Notes: generated by a model from the letters alone, not told the origin. 64,000 nucleotides of DNA from Acidobacteriota bacterium (GCA_016710075.1 JADJLO010000015.1:62001-126000); one strand, 5' to 3'; shown: positions 53,471 to 63,413, numbered from the stretch's first letter. Numbers and translations: made by a program.

Positions 53471-55156
53471 ATGAGTAACGAACCCAACAAGGTCATCTAT
53501 TCGATGGTCGGAGTCAGCAAGTATTACGACAAGAAAGCCGTTCTCAAGGATATCTATCTTGGTTATTTCTATGGAGCGAAGATTGGCGTGCTCGGCTTGA
53601 ACGGCTCCGGCAAAAGCACGCTGCTGCGGATTATCGCCGGCATGGAGAAGGACTATCTTGGCGAGACGGTGATTTCACCCGGATATTCGATCGGGTACCT
53701 CGAACAGGAGCCGAAACTCGATGAGACGAAGACGGTCCGCCAGATAGTCGAAGAAGGTGTTCAGGAGGTTGTCGATCTTCTGAAAGAATACGACGAGATC
53801 AACGCGAAGTTTGCCGAGCCGATGTCGGATGACGAGATGACCAGCCTTCTCGAACGACAGGGCGAAGTTCAGGACAAGCTCGATGCCTCGAACGCATGGG
53901 ATCTGGACAGCCGCCTTGAGATGGCCATGGATGCGCTTCGTTGTCCTCCGGCAGACTCGCCGATAAAAGTTCTTTCGGGCGGTGAAAAACGCAGAGTCGC
54001 CTTGTGCCGGCTGTTGCTTCGTCAACCCGATATCCTGCTGCTCGACGAGCCGACCAATCACCTCGATGCCGAGACTGTGGGCTGGCTCGAGCAGCATCTC
54101 AAAAAATACGCCGGCACCGTCATCGCAGTCACCCACGATCGTTATTTTCTGGATAACGTGGCCGGCTGGATTCTCGAACTCGACCGCGGGCAGGGAATAC
54201 CATGGCAGGGCAACTACACCTCCTGGCTTGAACAAAAGCAGGAACGGCTCCGCCAGGAAGAGAAGGCCGAAACCGCAAGACAGAAAACCCTCGATCACGA
54301 ACTGGAATGGATTCGCATGGCGCCCAAGGCGCGTCACGCCAAGAGCAAAGCCCGCATCAAGGCCTATGAATCGATGCTCAGCCAGGAGGCAGAGAAGAGA
54401 TCCGAGGAGATGGAGATCTACATTCCTCACGGACCGCGTCTTGGCGACATTGTCATCGAAGCGGACAATGTCAGCAAAGCCTACGGTGACAACCTGCTCT
54501 TTGAAGGACTGTCATTCAAACTCCCTCCCGGCGGCATTGTGGGAGTCATCGGCCCCAACGGCGCCGGCAAGACAACCCTCTTCAGATTGATCACGGGTCA
54601 GGAGCACGCGGATAACGGCTCGTTCAAAACCGGCGAAACAGTCAAACTTGCTTATGTCGATCAGAGCAGGGATATTCTCGACCAGAATAAATCCATCTGG
54701 GAGGAGATCTCCGGCGGTCAGGACACGATTCAACTTGGCAGCCGGCAGGTCAATTCTCGCGCCTACGTTGCAAGATTCAACTTCTCCGGATCCGATCAGC
54801 AGAAGAAAGTCGGGGGGCTCTCGGGCGGTGAACGCAACCGCGTCCACCTTGCCAGGATGCTCAAATCGGGAGCCAATGTCCTGCTTCTCGACGAGCCCAC
54901 CAATGATCTCGATGTCAATACCATGCGCGCACTCGAAGAAGCGCTTGAGAATTTTGCCGGCTGCGCCGTCGTCATTAGCCACGATCGCTGGTTTCTTGAT
55001 CGCATCGCCACCCACATCCTCGCTTTTGAAGGTGACTCGAAGGCTACCTGGTTTGACGGCAATTACTCCGAATATGAGGCCGACAGGCGATCCCGGCTCG
55101 GTGCCGACGCCGATCAGCCTCATCGACTCAAATATCGCCAATTAACCAGAGACTGA
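53471..55156 (+). CDS. ettA: energy-dependent translational throttle protein EttA (ABC-F)
   Basis: 561 residues with two ABC domains. ABC1 has Walker A GLNGSGKST, signature LSGGEKRRVALC and Walker B LLLDEPTNHLD. ABC2 has GPNGAGKTT, LSGGERNRVHLA and LLLDEPTNDLD. The P-site tRNA interaction linker (RLRQEEKAETARQKTLDHEL to EWIRMAPKARHAKSKARIKA) is characteristic of EttA. It gates the ribosome E site according to the ATP/ADP ratio. It is followed by a heptad repeat and terminator, and precedes rimP-nusA-infB. Confidence 0.97.
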   Translation: MSNEPNKVIYSMVGVSKYYDKKAVLKDIYLGYFYGAKIGVLGLNGSGKSTLLRIIAGMEKDYLGETVISPGYSIGYLEQEPKLDETKTVRQIVEEGVQEVVDLLKEYDEINAKFAEPMSDDEMTSLLERQGEVQDKLDASNAWDLDSRLEMAMDALRCPPADSPIKVLSGGEKRRVALCRLLLRQPDILLLDEPTNHLDAETVGWLEQHLKKYAGTVIAVTHDRYFLDNVAGWILELDRGQGIPWQGNYTSWLEQKQERLRQEEKAETARQKTLDHELEWIRMAPKARHAKSKARIKAYESMLSQEAEKRSEEMEIYIPHGPRLGDIVIEADNVSKAYGDNLLFEGLSFKLPPGGIVGVIGPNGAGKTTLFRLITGQEHADNGSFKTGETVKLAYVDQSRDILDQNKSIWEEISGGQDTIQLGSRQVNSRAYVARFNFSGSDQQKKVGGLSGGERNRVHLARMLKSGANVLLLDEPTNDLDVNTMRALEEALENFAGCAVVISHDRWFLDRIATHILAFEGDSKATWFDGNYSEYEADRRSRLGADADQPHRLKYRQLTRD

Positions 55157-55161
55157 AGACG

Positions 55162-55314
55162 GAAGTTCAAAGTCCAAAGTCCAAAGTCAGTTCAAAGTCC
55201 AAAGTTTAAAGTTTAAAGTGCTCGTTGGCCAATGCACCGGTTTCACACGAGTACTTTGAACTTCTTCTGACTTTGGACTTTGAACTTTGGACTTTGAACT
55301 TTAAACTTTAAACT
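55162..55314. repeat. AAGTTTA heptad inverted repeat, locus 6 (mixed with AAGTCCA units)
   Basis: The left arm (55162-55219) alternates aagtcca, agttcaa and agtttaa units. The right arm (55252-55314) is the reverse complement with gactttggactttgaactt variants. It is the longest member. Between ettA and the terminator at 55382 no gene is visible. Confidence 0.85.
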
Positions 55315-55381
55315 CATTAAGCCCTCTGACGTGGAATGCTTGATTTCATTGTCTCTTTCAGCTAACATCTCTTTTACTTTC

Positions 55382-55408
55382 AAGGTGGGCCAGTGGCCCA
55401 CCTTTTTT
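55382..55408 (+). terminator. intrinsic terminator upstream of rimP
   Basis: aaggtgggcc pairs with ggcccacctt around an agt loop, followed by TTTTTT. It lies 65 bp before rimP, so it ends ettA transcription or acts as a leader attenuator for the rimP-nusA-infB operon. Confidence 0.85.
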
Positions 55409-55472
55409 GTCAGACAAGGTCCCTGAGTGACTGTCAGCCTGCCAAAGAAGAAGAAAATAACGAGGAATAGCA

Positions 55473-55934
55473 GTGAAGCTTGATCCGCCTGTCAGCGAGA
55501 TAATCGAGCGGGTGACTAAGCGTGAAGGAGTCGAACTGGTTCACGCCGAGTTGGCCGGAGGCAGGAACGCCGTTCTAAGAATATTTATCGATAAGCCCGG
55601 CGGCGTAACCATTGAAGACTGCAGCAATGTCAGCGAGCGCCTGAGCCTGATTCTCGATGTCGAAGATTTGATACCCGGTCAATACACTCTCGAAGTGGCT
55701 TCTCCCGGCCTCGATCGCGGTCTTTACAAAGAATCTGACTATGAAAGGTTCGCCGGTCTCCAATGTCATGTGAAGATCTCAGAACCAATCGACGGACAGC
55801 GGAATTTCCACGGAAAGCTCAAGGGGCTTGATCGGGAAGGTCAGATCGTGGTCTTGCTTGAAGGCCCCGCGGGAAATATACATCGCCTTCCGCTCGAACA
55901 CATCGTCAAGGCTAATGTTGAAATTGAACCATGA
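55473..55934 (+). CDS. rimP: ribosome maturation factor RimP
   Basis: 153 residues; GVELVHAELAGGRNAVLRIF and IDKPGGVTIEDCSNVSERLS then DLIPGQYTLEVASPGLDRGL are RimP signatures. It assists 30S subunit assembly. The gene starts at GTG 55473 (AGGAATAGCA upstream). It heads the conserved rimP-nusA-infB-rbfA order. Confidence 0.94.
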   Translation: MKLDPPVSEIIERVTKREGVELVHAELAGGRNAVLRIFIDKPGGVTIEDCSNVSERLSLILDVEDLIPGQYTLEVASPGLDRGLYKESDYERFAGLQCHVKISEPIDGQRNFHGKLKGLDREGQIVVLLEGPAGNIHRLPLEHIVKANVEIEP

Positions 55935-56019
55935 CTGGTTTGCCGGCGCTTATCTCAATTGACGGATATTCAATTTTTACCGCCGATTGACAATCGCCAA
56001 CTGACAACTGAATAAAAAA

Positions 56020-57532
56020 ATGAATACGTTAAGTTCGATTGCACAAAACATAGACATTCTCAGCAAAGAGAAGAAAATCGATCCGCAGTTGATAATCAGC
56101 GCGATCGAGGACGCTGTCGTCACTGCTTCGCGAAAACAATTCAAATCGGGTGAAGACCTGCATGCTCATTACAATCCCGAATCCGGGACCGTGGAGTTGT
56201 ACGCGGTCAAGATCGTGGTGGATGAGGTTGTCGATTCTTCGCGCGAAATGACGGTCGATGAGGCCAACGCAGAGGTGGGGAAGGCGCCGAGGTCGGCGAT
56301 ATGCTTGAATTGCCCCGTCCGGTCGAGGATCTGGGCCGAATTGCAGCTCAGACCGCCAAGCAGATCATCCTTCAAAAAGTTCGCGAAGCTGAACGAAACA
56401 ACATAAACGATGAGTACATCAGCAAGACAGGAGAGCTGGTCAACGGCTTCGTCAAGCGATTCGAGGGTGGCAAGGTGATCATCGATATCGGCAACGGTAT
56501 TGAAGCCGTCATGCCGAAATCGCAGCAATCCAGGGTCGAGACTTTCACCCAGGGAGAGCGGGTACGCGTCGTCATCAGCAACGTCAATCGCGAGACAAAA
56601 GGCCCACAGATCGAGGTCTCACGCACCAGCCCGGACCTGCTCAAACGGCTCTTTGAGATGGAGGTCCCTGAAATATACGACGGCACCGTGGTTATCAAGG
56701 CGGCCGTGCGCGAACCGGGAGAGCGCGCCAAGATCGCAGTCGTCTCGAATGAGCGCGATGTCGATCCGGTTGGCGCCTGCGTCGGCATGAAAGGATCCCG
56801 CGTTCAATCCATCATTCGCGAGTTGAGAGGCGAAAAGATCGATATCATCGAATGGTCTGAAGAACCGGCGGTTTTTGCCGCCAACGCGCTCTCACCCGCC
56901 AAGGTCAGCAAGGTCACCATCGTCGATTTCGAAAGCAAGAAACTGCAGGTCACGGTCGAAAGCGAACAGCAGAGCCTCGCAATCGGCAAACGCGGCCAGA
57001 ATGTCAGACTCGCCGCCAAGCTTGTCGGCTGGGACATCGATATCGAAGCGAGGAAGAGATGAAGCGAGAAATCGTTTCGCAAATGGAGCAGATGATCACA
57101 GCCCCATTCGTTCCTGTCTCGTCGATCGAGGGCATCTCTATCAGTGATTCTGCAACTCTCGCCGAGCACGGCATCGAAACCATCGAACAGCTTGCCGAAG
57201 CCACTGTTGACGATATCTCAGACTGGCTTGACCTGAGCGTGGACGATGCTCAGGAACTGCTCGAAATGGCCAATGAGATCGCCGAAGCTCGCCGTCTCAG
57301 TCGTGCCCAGGAAAACGAAGACTCAGGCAATGAGGAAGATGAGGACGAAACTGCGGAATACGATGAAGCTTCCGACGATGATCAGGAAGAAACAGACGAG
57401 ATCGATCAGGATGATGATGTAGCTGAAGAAGCTGAAGAAGCTGAAGAATCTGAAGATGAAGCTGTAATTGACGAAGACGATGAAGAAACGGATACAGAGG
57501 CGGATGAAGAATCTGCCGAGGGCAAACGATAA
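56020..57532 (+). CDS. nusA: transcription factor NusA (frames broken at 56277-56280 and near 57047)
   Basis: Three overlapping frames (56020-56406, 56301-57062, 57059-57532) carry NusA in order. The N-terminal domain is in the first. The S1/KH1/KH2 domains (RFEGGKVIIDIGNGIEAVMP, GKRGQNVRLAAKLVGWDIDI) are in the second. The helix-hairpin repeat (LAEHGIETIEQLAEATVDDI) and a very acidic tail are in the third. A missing G in G4 at 56277-56280 restores AEVGEGAEVGDMLELPRPVE. A missing G near 57047 restores DIDIEAEEEMKREIVSQMEQ. NusA is essential, so these breaks are almost surely sequence errors. The tail of about 75 residues is nearly all Asp/Glu. NusA controls RNA polymerase pausing and termination. 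Confidence 0.94.
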
Positions 57533-57754
57533 CAACCGGGTGAGGAAATCATGATTACAAAGGTGACGGTCTTATGAGACTCGGTTCAAGCTGGCGTTCA
57601 GCCGGCGCGCATGGTTCGGATTCAACCCGGAATTATGTGAACAGGCTTCTGCTCTGAGTCGCTTCCAGCTTAGGAAGGTCAGCGAAGCCCCAGGGTTCAA
57701 GGGTTAATCCTTTAAACTGCAATTATGTGCGCTGGCTTTTTCTGAAAGGTATAA
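57533..57754 (+). other. nusA-infB intercistronic region without recognised gene
   Basis: About 220 bp separate the nusA stop from infB. A ylxR or ribosomal L7Ae-like gene is common here, but no open frame resembles either. Small hairpins are possible (e.g. around gctggcgttcagccggc, 57589-57605). ATG-rich short frames are not credible. Confidence 0.4.
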
Positions 57755-60616
57755 ATGAGTAAGGTCAGAATTTACGATTTGGCTAAAGAGTTAAAACTGG
57801 AGAACAAGAGAGTTCTCGAAGACGCCCGTCTGCTTGGCGTAGATGCCAGCGTGGCATCAAATTCACTTGATGACACTATTGCAGCGAAGATTCGTGAAAA
57901 ATACTATCCAAAGAAGGAACAAGTGACGGCACCAAAAGCCAAGATTATCAAGAGGGCCGTTGCCGCACAGGTGCACCCTGAGCTGGTTGCTCAAACGGAT
58001 CATGCCGTTGCCTTACATGATGCCTTGACGGCCGCTGTTACTGGCGTACAGGCAGAAGCCCATGTTGAGCATCATGTTGAGACTGGAATTGCGCCGCACC
58101 GGGAGGAATCGAAACAGGCCGGGGCGGAACCGCAAAAGGCCAGGATTCACCGGATCACGCCACCGCCTCCACCTCCAACCCGGGTAGAGGAACCGATTCC
58201 TGTTGAGGAAGTGTCTCAAGAGCCGGTGGTTGAAGTTCAGGAGGAAGAGCCGGTTATCGAAACCGGCGGTCAAGCTCCGGAAGCTGTTCAGGGGACAAAG
58301 ATACGAGAATTCAAGCCAAAGCCGTTCCCGGTTCCGGTGCCTGAGCAACCCGCTGCTGAAGCCGCTCCGGCGACGCAGCCGGCAGAGCATGCAGAAAAGG
58401 CCGATAAGGCCGAGAAGAAGGCCCATCCCGCATCCGCTCATGCTCCGACAAGAGACCAGCGTCAGGCCGGGACAAAAGTCTTCAGGATAACGCCTTCGCC
58501 GAGCCCCTTGCCGGCACCTGCCGCCGCTGCGCCGGCTCATAAGACGCATCAGAAAACCACAGAGGGCACGCAAAGGCCGAGATTCAAGGAGACTCTTCGT
58601 GAGCTCAGAGGGGGAAAACCTGCTGCGGCAGGACCCGCAGCCGCGGCTCCGGCCGAAAACAAGCAGTTGCGTGAATATATTCCACCCAAGGATCAACGCC
58701 CAAAGGGGCGTCACCAGCAGAGAAAAGAGAAGGAGCATGAAGGCCAGCAAAAGGTGCTGCACAAACGCAGTCTCCAGGCGCAGCCTTCAGTGCGCCAGGT
58801 TCCGGTCGAGCTCAAACCGGTTCGCCTCGTTGAGGGAAGCACGGTTCGAGAGTTTGCCGAAAGGATCGATGCCAAACCCAGGGATATCGTCACCAATCTG
58901 ATGCAGCGCGGCGTCATGGCCACGATCAATCAGACCATCAATCCGGAGATGGCAAAAGAGATCGGCAAGGAATATGGCTGGGATGTGACCATGGGCGATT
59001 TCGAGGAGATGATTGTTGAATCGGAATTCGAAATCACACCAGAGGCGATGGAGGACACGAACCTTCGAGCACCCGTGATCACAGTCATGGGACACGTCGA
59101 CCACGGCAAGACAAGTCTGCTTGACGCAATTCGCGAGGCTCGCGTTGCCGAAGGCGAGGCCGGCGGCATCACGCAGCATATCGGCGCCTATTCGGTACAG
59201 GTTTCCGATCCCGAAAAAGCCGATAAGCTTCGCCGTGTGGTCTTCCTCGATACGCCGGGTCACGAAGCGTTTACACTCATGCGCGCGCGCGGCGCCAAGG
59301 TCACCGATATTGTCGTATTGGTTGTCGCGGCCGATGACGGCGTCATGCCACAAACGATTGAGGCCATCGAGCATGCCAAGGCCGCCGAGGTTCCAATCGT
59401 CGTCGCCATCAACAAGATCGATAAACCCGATGCCAACCCTGAAAGAGTCAAGAAGGAACTGGCCGATCGTGGTCTGCTCTGGGACAACTGGGGTGGCGAT
59501 ACCACTATGGTCGAGGTCTCAGCCAAGAAGCGGCAGAACATCAGCGGGTTGCTTGAAATGCTGCTGCTGACGGCCGACATTCTCGATTTGAAAGCCAATC
59601 CGACCAGAAAAGCGACAGGAACGGTACTCGAAGCCAAGCTCGACCGCGGCAGAGGAGCCGTCGCCACGGTGCTTATTCAGAACGGCACGCTCCGTGTCGG
59701 TGAGCCCTTCATCGTCGGCAATTATTTCGGCAAGGTAAGAGCGCTGGTGGATGATCTCGGCCAGCGAATCACCAGTGCTGGGCCGGCCACCCCGGTGGAG
59801 GTCCTGGGTCTGGAAGGCGTGCCGTCGGCAGGCGACCAGTTCCAGGTCGTCGATGATATTTCAAAAGCACAGCAGATATCACAGTTCAGGCAGTCCAAGG
59901 CCCGCGCCACTTCGCTGGCCAGATCTGCCGCGAGAGGACTGGATCAACTGGCAATTCAACTGGAGACAGGCGAAGTCAAGGAATTGCTCGTCATCCTCAA
60001 GGCAGATGTGCAGGGCTCGGTCGAAGTACTCAAGGATACGCTCGTCAAGCTTTCGACCGAGAAGGTCAAGGTTCGACTCATTCGCTCAGGCGTTGGCGCC
60101 ATCACCGAATCGGACGTACTTCTCGCCAGCGCTTCGAACGCCACAACCGCCGGCGCGGCAACCGTCATCATAGGCTTTAACGTCAGGCCTGAAACTCGCG
60201 CTGATGAGATAGCCAAACAGGAAAATGTCGATATCCGCCTCCATTCGATCATCTACAAGGTCGAGGAAGAAATACGCAATTCGATGCTCGGCCTGATGGA
60301 TGCGACTCTCAAGGAAGTCATCATCGGCAAGGCGGAGGTCCGCGATGTCATCAGAGTTCCAAAGGTCGGCTCGGTCGCGGGCTGCATGGTCCTTAACGGT
60401 TCGATCAAACGCACTGCCCAGGCGCGACTGATCAGGGATAACGTGGTTATCTTTGAATCCAACATCGGCAGCCTTCGCCGGTTCAAGGATGATACCTCCG
60501 AAGTCCAGCAGGGCTTTGAATGCGGTATTACCGTCGACAGATTCAATGATTACAAACTCGGGGATGTCATCGAAGCCTTCATCACCGAAAAGGTCGCACC
60601 GACCAGACTGGATTAG
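57755..60616 (+). CDS. infB: translation initiation factor IF-2
   Basis: 953 residues. The N-terminus is the IF2 type (MSKVRIYDLAKELKLENKRV) with a long Pro/Ala/Glu/Lys-rich linker to about residue 350. The GTPase domain has GHVDHGKTSLLDAIREARVA (G1), DTPGHEAFTLMRARG (G3) and NKIDKPDANPERVKKELADR (G4). Domains III-IV follow (FNVRPETRADEIAKQENVDI). It loads initiator tRNA on the 30S subunit using GTP. Confidence 0.97.
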   Translation: MSKVRIYDLAKELKLENKRVLEDARLLGVDASVASNSLDDTIAAKIREKYYPKKEQVTAPKAKIIKRAVAAQVHPELVAQTDHAVALHDALTAAVTGVQAEAHVEHHVETGIAPHREESKQAGAEPQKARIHRITPPPPPPTRVEEPIPVEEVSQEPVVEVQEEEPVIETGGQAPEAVQGTKIREFKPKPFPVPVPEQPAAEAAPATQPAEHAEKADKAEKKAHPASAHAPTRDQRQAGTKVFRITPSPSPLPAPAAAAPAHKTHQKTTEGTQRPRFKETLRELRGGKPAAAGPAAAAPAENKQLREYIPPKDQRPKGRHQQRKEKEHEGQQKVLHKRSLQAQPSVRQVPVELKPVRLVEGSTVREFAERIDAKPRDIVTNLMQRGVMATINQTINPEMAKEIGKEYGWDVTMGDFEEMIVESEFEITPEAMEDTNLRAPVITVMGHVDHGKTSLLDAIREARVAEGEAGGITQHIGAYSVQVSDPEKADKLRRVVFLDTPGHEAFTLMRARGAKVTDIVVLVVAADDGVMPQTIEAIEHAKAAEVPIVVAINKIDKPDANPERVKKELADRGLLWDNWGGDTTMVEVSAKKRQNISGLLEMLLLTADILDLKANPTRKATGTVLEAKLDRGRGAVATVLIQNGTLRVGEPFIVGNYFGKVRALVDDLGQRITSAGPATPVEVLGLEGVPSAGDQFQVVDDISKAQQISQFRQSKARATSLARSAARGLDQLAIQLETGEVKELLVILKADVQGSVEVLKDTLVKLSTEKVKVRLIRSGVGAITESDVLLASASNATTAGAATVIIGFNVRPETRADEIAKQENVDIRLHSIIYKVEEEIRNSMLGLMDATLKEVIIGKAEVRDVIRVPKVGSVAGCMVLNGSIKRTAQARLIRDNVVIFESNIGSLRRFKDDTSEVQQGFECGITVDRFNDYKLGDVIEAFITEKVAPTRLD

Positions 60617-60626
60617 CCGGACTTTT

Positions 60627-60977
60627 ATGGCATACAGATCCAACAGACTGGCTGAAGAACTGAAAAATGAAATCAGCCGAATCGTCAATCAGGAACTGCG
60701 CGATCCGCGGGTAGGGTTTGTCACTATTACCACTGTCAAGGTCAGCCCGGATCTTAAATATGCGAGGATCTATTTCAGCGTCCTGGGCTCCGAAGACGAA
60801 AAGAAGGCCACACTCGAAGCGCTCTCAAGCGCTGCCGGCTTCATCCGCCGGCAGATCGGTCTGCGAATCAAACTGCGACATGTTCCGGAAATGACCTTCT
60901 CCTACGACGATACAGTCGAGCATGGCGACCGCATGATGCGCATTTTCGAAGATATCAAAAAGGAGTTGCCGCAATGA
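60627..60977 (+). CDS. rbfA: 30S ribosome-binding factor RbfA
   Basis: 116 residues from ATG 60627 (MAYRSNRLAEELKNEISRIV), with RDPRVGFVTITTVKVSPDLK and RIKLRHVPEMTFSYDDTVEH. It is the KH-type cold-shock 16S maturation factor. It lies 10 bp after infB. The longer frame from 60453 overlaps infB and was rejected. Confidence 0.94.
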   Translation: MAYRSNRLAEELKNEISRIVNQELRDPRVGFVTITTVKVSPDLKYARIYFSVLGSEDEKKATLEALSSAAGFIRRQIGLRIKLRHVPEMTFSYDDTVEHGDRMMRIFEDIKKELPQ

Positions 60978-60993
60978 TTGCGGTTTGTCGTTT

Positions 60994-61980
60994 ATGCTAG
61001 GCCAGGTAATAGAGCTGATTGAAAAAAACCATCGCTTTGCGATCACGTCGCATATCAGACCTGATGGAGACAGTCTCGGATCATCGCTTGCGCTTTGCTG
61101 GATTCTTCGCAGCTTGAAAAAAGATGCGGAGATCATCATGTGCGATCACGTTCCGCACGCTTATTCAAAGCTGCCCGGAACGGAAATGGTGAGAGTGATC
61201 AGTGATATCGATCGGGAATACGATGCGGTCTTCGTCATCGAATGCAGCGATGTCTCGCGTCCCGGAATCCCGAGTCTGAATACTCAGTTCGTGGTTAACA
61301 TCGACCACCACTCCACTACCATGCTTTTCGGCGACCTGAACTGGATCGATTCCACCGCCGCAGCCGTGGGAGAGATGATTTACAATCTCGCCAAGGCCAT
61401 CGGCGCCAGGATCACTCCAGAGGTCGCCAGTTGCGTCTATGCTGCTCTGCTCACAGACACCGGTTCATTCCATTTTTCCAATACCACGGAACGAACCTTC
61501 AAAATAGCCAGCGAACTGGTTCGCCACGGGGCCCAACCTGCCAAGCTTTCTCAAGCGATCTTCTACAACTATCCGTATGCCAAGGTCCGGCTTGTTGGCG
61601 ATGTTCTGTCGACGCTTCAGCGAGATGATTCGGGACGGATTGCCTGGATCACCATGTCAAAAGAGGCCATGGACAGCCTCGGCGCCACTGAAGACGACTC
61701 TGACGGAATCATCACCTATCCGCTGACCGTCGGAGATGTCGAAGCCGTCGCTTTCTTTCGCGAAATGGGAAACTCCACCTACCGGATCAGCCTCCGCTCC
61801 AAGAATCGCGTCAATGTCGCCCGCATCGCCGAGCTTTTCGGCGGCGGCGGACATTGCAATGCCGCCGGCTTCACCATCAATGCCGATTTCGAGAGCCTGA
61901 GCAAGGATGTCATTCAAAAGCTCAAAGAGGCGGTTGAAACCGCCCCGGCCATCAATGGCAAAGAGATCAAGCCAAGATAA
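60994..61980 (+). CDS. nrnA: DHH-family nanoRNase / pAp phosphatase
   Basis: 328 residues with SHIRPDGDSLGSSLALCWIL, ECSDVSRP, NIDHHSTT (DHH) and the DHHA1 motif FGGGGHCNAAGF. It degrades 2-5 nt RNAs and possibly pAp using Mn. The start is ambiguous: ATG 60994 or in-frame TTG 60985. It follows rbfA, as is standard. Its codons near 61741-61779 reappear as a scar at 63314. Confidence 0.94.
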   Translation: MLGQVIELIEKNHRFAITSHIRPDGDSLGSSLALCWILRSLKKDAEIIMCDHVPHAYSKLPGTEMVRVISDIDREYDAVFVIECSDVSRPGIPSLNTQFVVNIDHHSTTMLFGDLNWIDSTAAAVGEMIYNLAKAIGARITPEVASCVYAALLTDTGSFHFSNTTERTFKIASELVRHGAQPAKLSQAIFYNYPYAKVRLVGDVLSTLQRDDSGRIAWITMSKEAMDSLGATEDDSDGIITYPLTVGDVEAVAFFREMGNSTYRISLRSKNRVNVARIAELFGGGGHCNAAGFTINADFESLSKDVIQKLKEAVETAPAINGKEIKPR

Positions 61981-61998
61981 GAAACAGAAAACAGAAAC

Positions 61999-62037
61999 AG
62001 ATTACGAAACAGACGAAATAAACGAAACAAACGAAAA
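61999..62037. repeat. ACGAAACAG-type repeat, locus 6
   Basis: agattacgaaacagacgaaa then taaacgaaacaaacgaaaaa; direct units only, no pairing arm found. Confidence 0.7.
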
Positions 62038-62070
62038 ATTCAGACGATGTAAGGGCAGATTTTTTCAGTG

Positions 62071-62107
62071 AAAAGGCAGGACAGGTTGATAACCCGTCCT
62101 GCCTTTT
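62071..62107. terminator. bidirectional intrinsic terminator
   Basis: aaaaggcaggac pairs perfectly with gtcctgcctttt around a 13-nt loop, with T-runs on both strands. It separates nrnA from the convergent barrel-like gene. The same hairpin is duplicated at 63377. Confidence 0.88.
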
Positions 62108-62132
62108 TTATTTACAACTTGAAGGAGATGGA

Positions 62133-62651
62133 TTAACGGAACGTCAGTCCAAAACGGACATTCAGAAAATGAGACGAGCTATCTTGCAGGAAAACGTTGT
62201 CACGAAATTCGAGGCGCATGCCAATTCGCGGTTTGAACCAGTAATTGACGCCGGCGCCGAAGTTGACGCCGTTGGAGTAACCACCACGAAAGAATCCCGT
62301 GTAACCGCCCGTCACAAACGGTACGACCTTCCCGGACTTGCTGGATTTCAAAAAGTGGTAGGAGCCGTTGATTGAAAATGTGCCGATCCCGTCACCGAAT
62401 GATTGAAATGGAGACAGATAGGCCAGTTCTGCGCCAATGCCGGCTCCGTTTTTGAATACACCTTCACCGCCGCCGCCAATGTGCAACGTTCCTCCACCTC
62501 CTTCGGAAGTGCCGCCGGGCGCGGCAAAGATGTAGCCATAGCTGTTACCAGTTTGATTTGTTGTCTGGTTAACTTTGGGCGAAGCCGTCTGAGCCGCAAC
62601 GGCAGCCGACAATGAAATAACAAGTACGAGAACGAAAGTGATTTGACGCAT
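62133..62651 (-). CDS. secreted barrel-like outer-membrane protein, copy 1
   Basis: 172 residues. Signal peptide MRQITFVLVLVISLSAAVAA is followed by Gly-rich, alternating strands: GYIFAAPGGTSEGGGGTLHI, GIGAELAYLSPFQSFGDGIG, GTFSINGSYHFLKSSKSGKV, VTGGYTGFFRGGYSNGVNFG, RIGMRLEFRDNVF. It ends VRFGLTFR, with aromatic strand ends as in small beta-barrels (OmpA/OmpW-like). Function is unknown. Confidence 0.75.
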   Translation of the reverse strand: MRQITFVLVLVISLSAAVAAQTASPKVNQTTNQTGNSYGYIFAAPGGTSEGGGGTLHIGGGGEGVFKNGAGIGAELAYLSPFQSFGDGIGTFSINGSYHFLKSSKSGKVVPFVTGGYTGFFRGGYSNGVNFGAGVNYWFKPRIGMRLEFRDNVFLQDSSSHFLNVRFGLTFR

Positions 62652-62815
62652 TAGTTGTCTCCTTATTTGAAGAGTTACTTTTATTTTACGGGCAATTTAC
62701 TGATCAACGGGCTGATTTGGCTGAGGACGCTGTCAGGGTTTTCGGTTGTCACTTGATGTTAAGGCGCACGATGTTGGGGTTCTGGCCATCTGCGGACAGC
62801 GCCACGTTCACATCC

Positions 62816-63223
62816 CTAGCCGCAAACGTCGGGATTCCCACACGTCTTGAAGAAGATAATGGTCCCCAGGATAGCCATGCCCACGCCAATGAGCGCGATT
62901 TTGGCACCGATGGACATCCCTCTTTTTTTGACGTCGACGATATTGGCAAAGGCGATTTCGGTGTCTGCACCGGTCTTGGCTTCCGTTAAAACGATGGATT
63001 CATCCTTGATCTGGCTTAGATGGCCAGACCGTTTGGAGGCATCCCGCAACGTAACTTCAATCTTGGGCTTTTTGCTGGTGTCGAATTTGGCGAATTTGGC
63101 TTTGAGCCTGGTAAGTTGCACTGCTTCTGGCTCGGGCTTGCTTTGCGCTGAGGCCGCCGGTGTTAAAGTCAGAGAAAAAATGAGCGAGCCAACGAGTATC
63201 AGGGCTAGATTTCTTTTGAACAT
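62816..63223 (-). CDS. secreted protein with C-terminal membrane helix, unknown function
   Basis: From ATG 63223 (AGGAGACATC upstream), MFKRNLALILVGSLIFSLTL is a signal peptide. The middle (KIEVTLRDASKRSGHLSQIK, ESIVLTEAKTGADTEIAFAN) resembles a small beta-barrel/LSm-like fold used in surface-signalling lipoproteins. A hydrophobic segment (IGAKIALIGVGMAILGTIIF) near the end could anchor it. It lies between the two barrel copies. Confidence 0.6.
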   Translation of the reverse strand: MFKRNLALILVGSLIFSLTLTPAASAQSKPEPEAVQLTRLKAKFAKFDTSKKPKIEVTLRDASKRSGHLSQIKDESIVLTEAKTGADTEIAFANIVDVKKRGMSIGAKIALIGVGMAILGTIIFFKTCGNPDVCG

Positions 63224-63313
63224 GATGTCTCCTGAATTTGGAAAGCTGCAATTAAATTCCCGTGCAATTCTGTTTTGAACCATTGCGAGGAATGAATCAC
63301 CGGACCAGAAGCC

Positions 63314-63352
63314 GAAGCTGTCGCTTTCTTTCGCGAACGGGGAAACTCCACC
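63314..63352 (+). repeat. 39-bp nrnA-derived scar
   Basis: gaagctgtcgctttctttcg and onward match nrnA codons 61741-61779 with few mismatches, then jump directly to sequence matching 62046. This marks the left end of the duplicated segment. Confidence 0.75.
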
Positions 63353-63376
63353 GATGTAAGGGCAGATATTTTCAGT

Positions 63377-63413
63377 GAAAAGGCGGGACAGGTTGATAGA
63401 CTGTCCTGCCTTT
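63377..63413. terminator. intrinsic terminator, duplicate copy
   Basis: aaaaggcgggaca pairs with tgtcctgcctttt with one G-U. It is the copy of the terminator at 62071. Confidence 0.85.

Noticed and set aside
57323..57535. Phe/Ile-rich minus-strand frame resembling a membrane peptide
   Set aside because: It is the antisense of the Asp/Glu tail of NusA; composition is explained by the complementary codons.
57533..57754. ylxR or tRNA-like element between nusA and infB
   Set aside because: No YlxR motif or cloverleaf could be built; only short weak hairpins.
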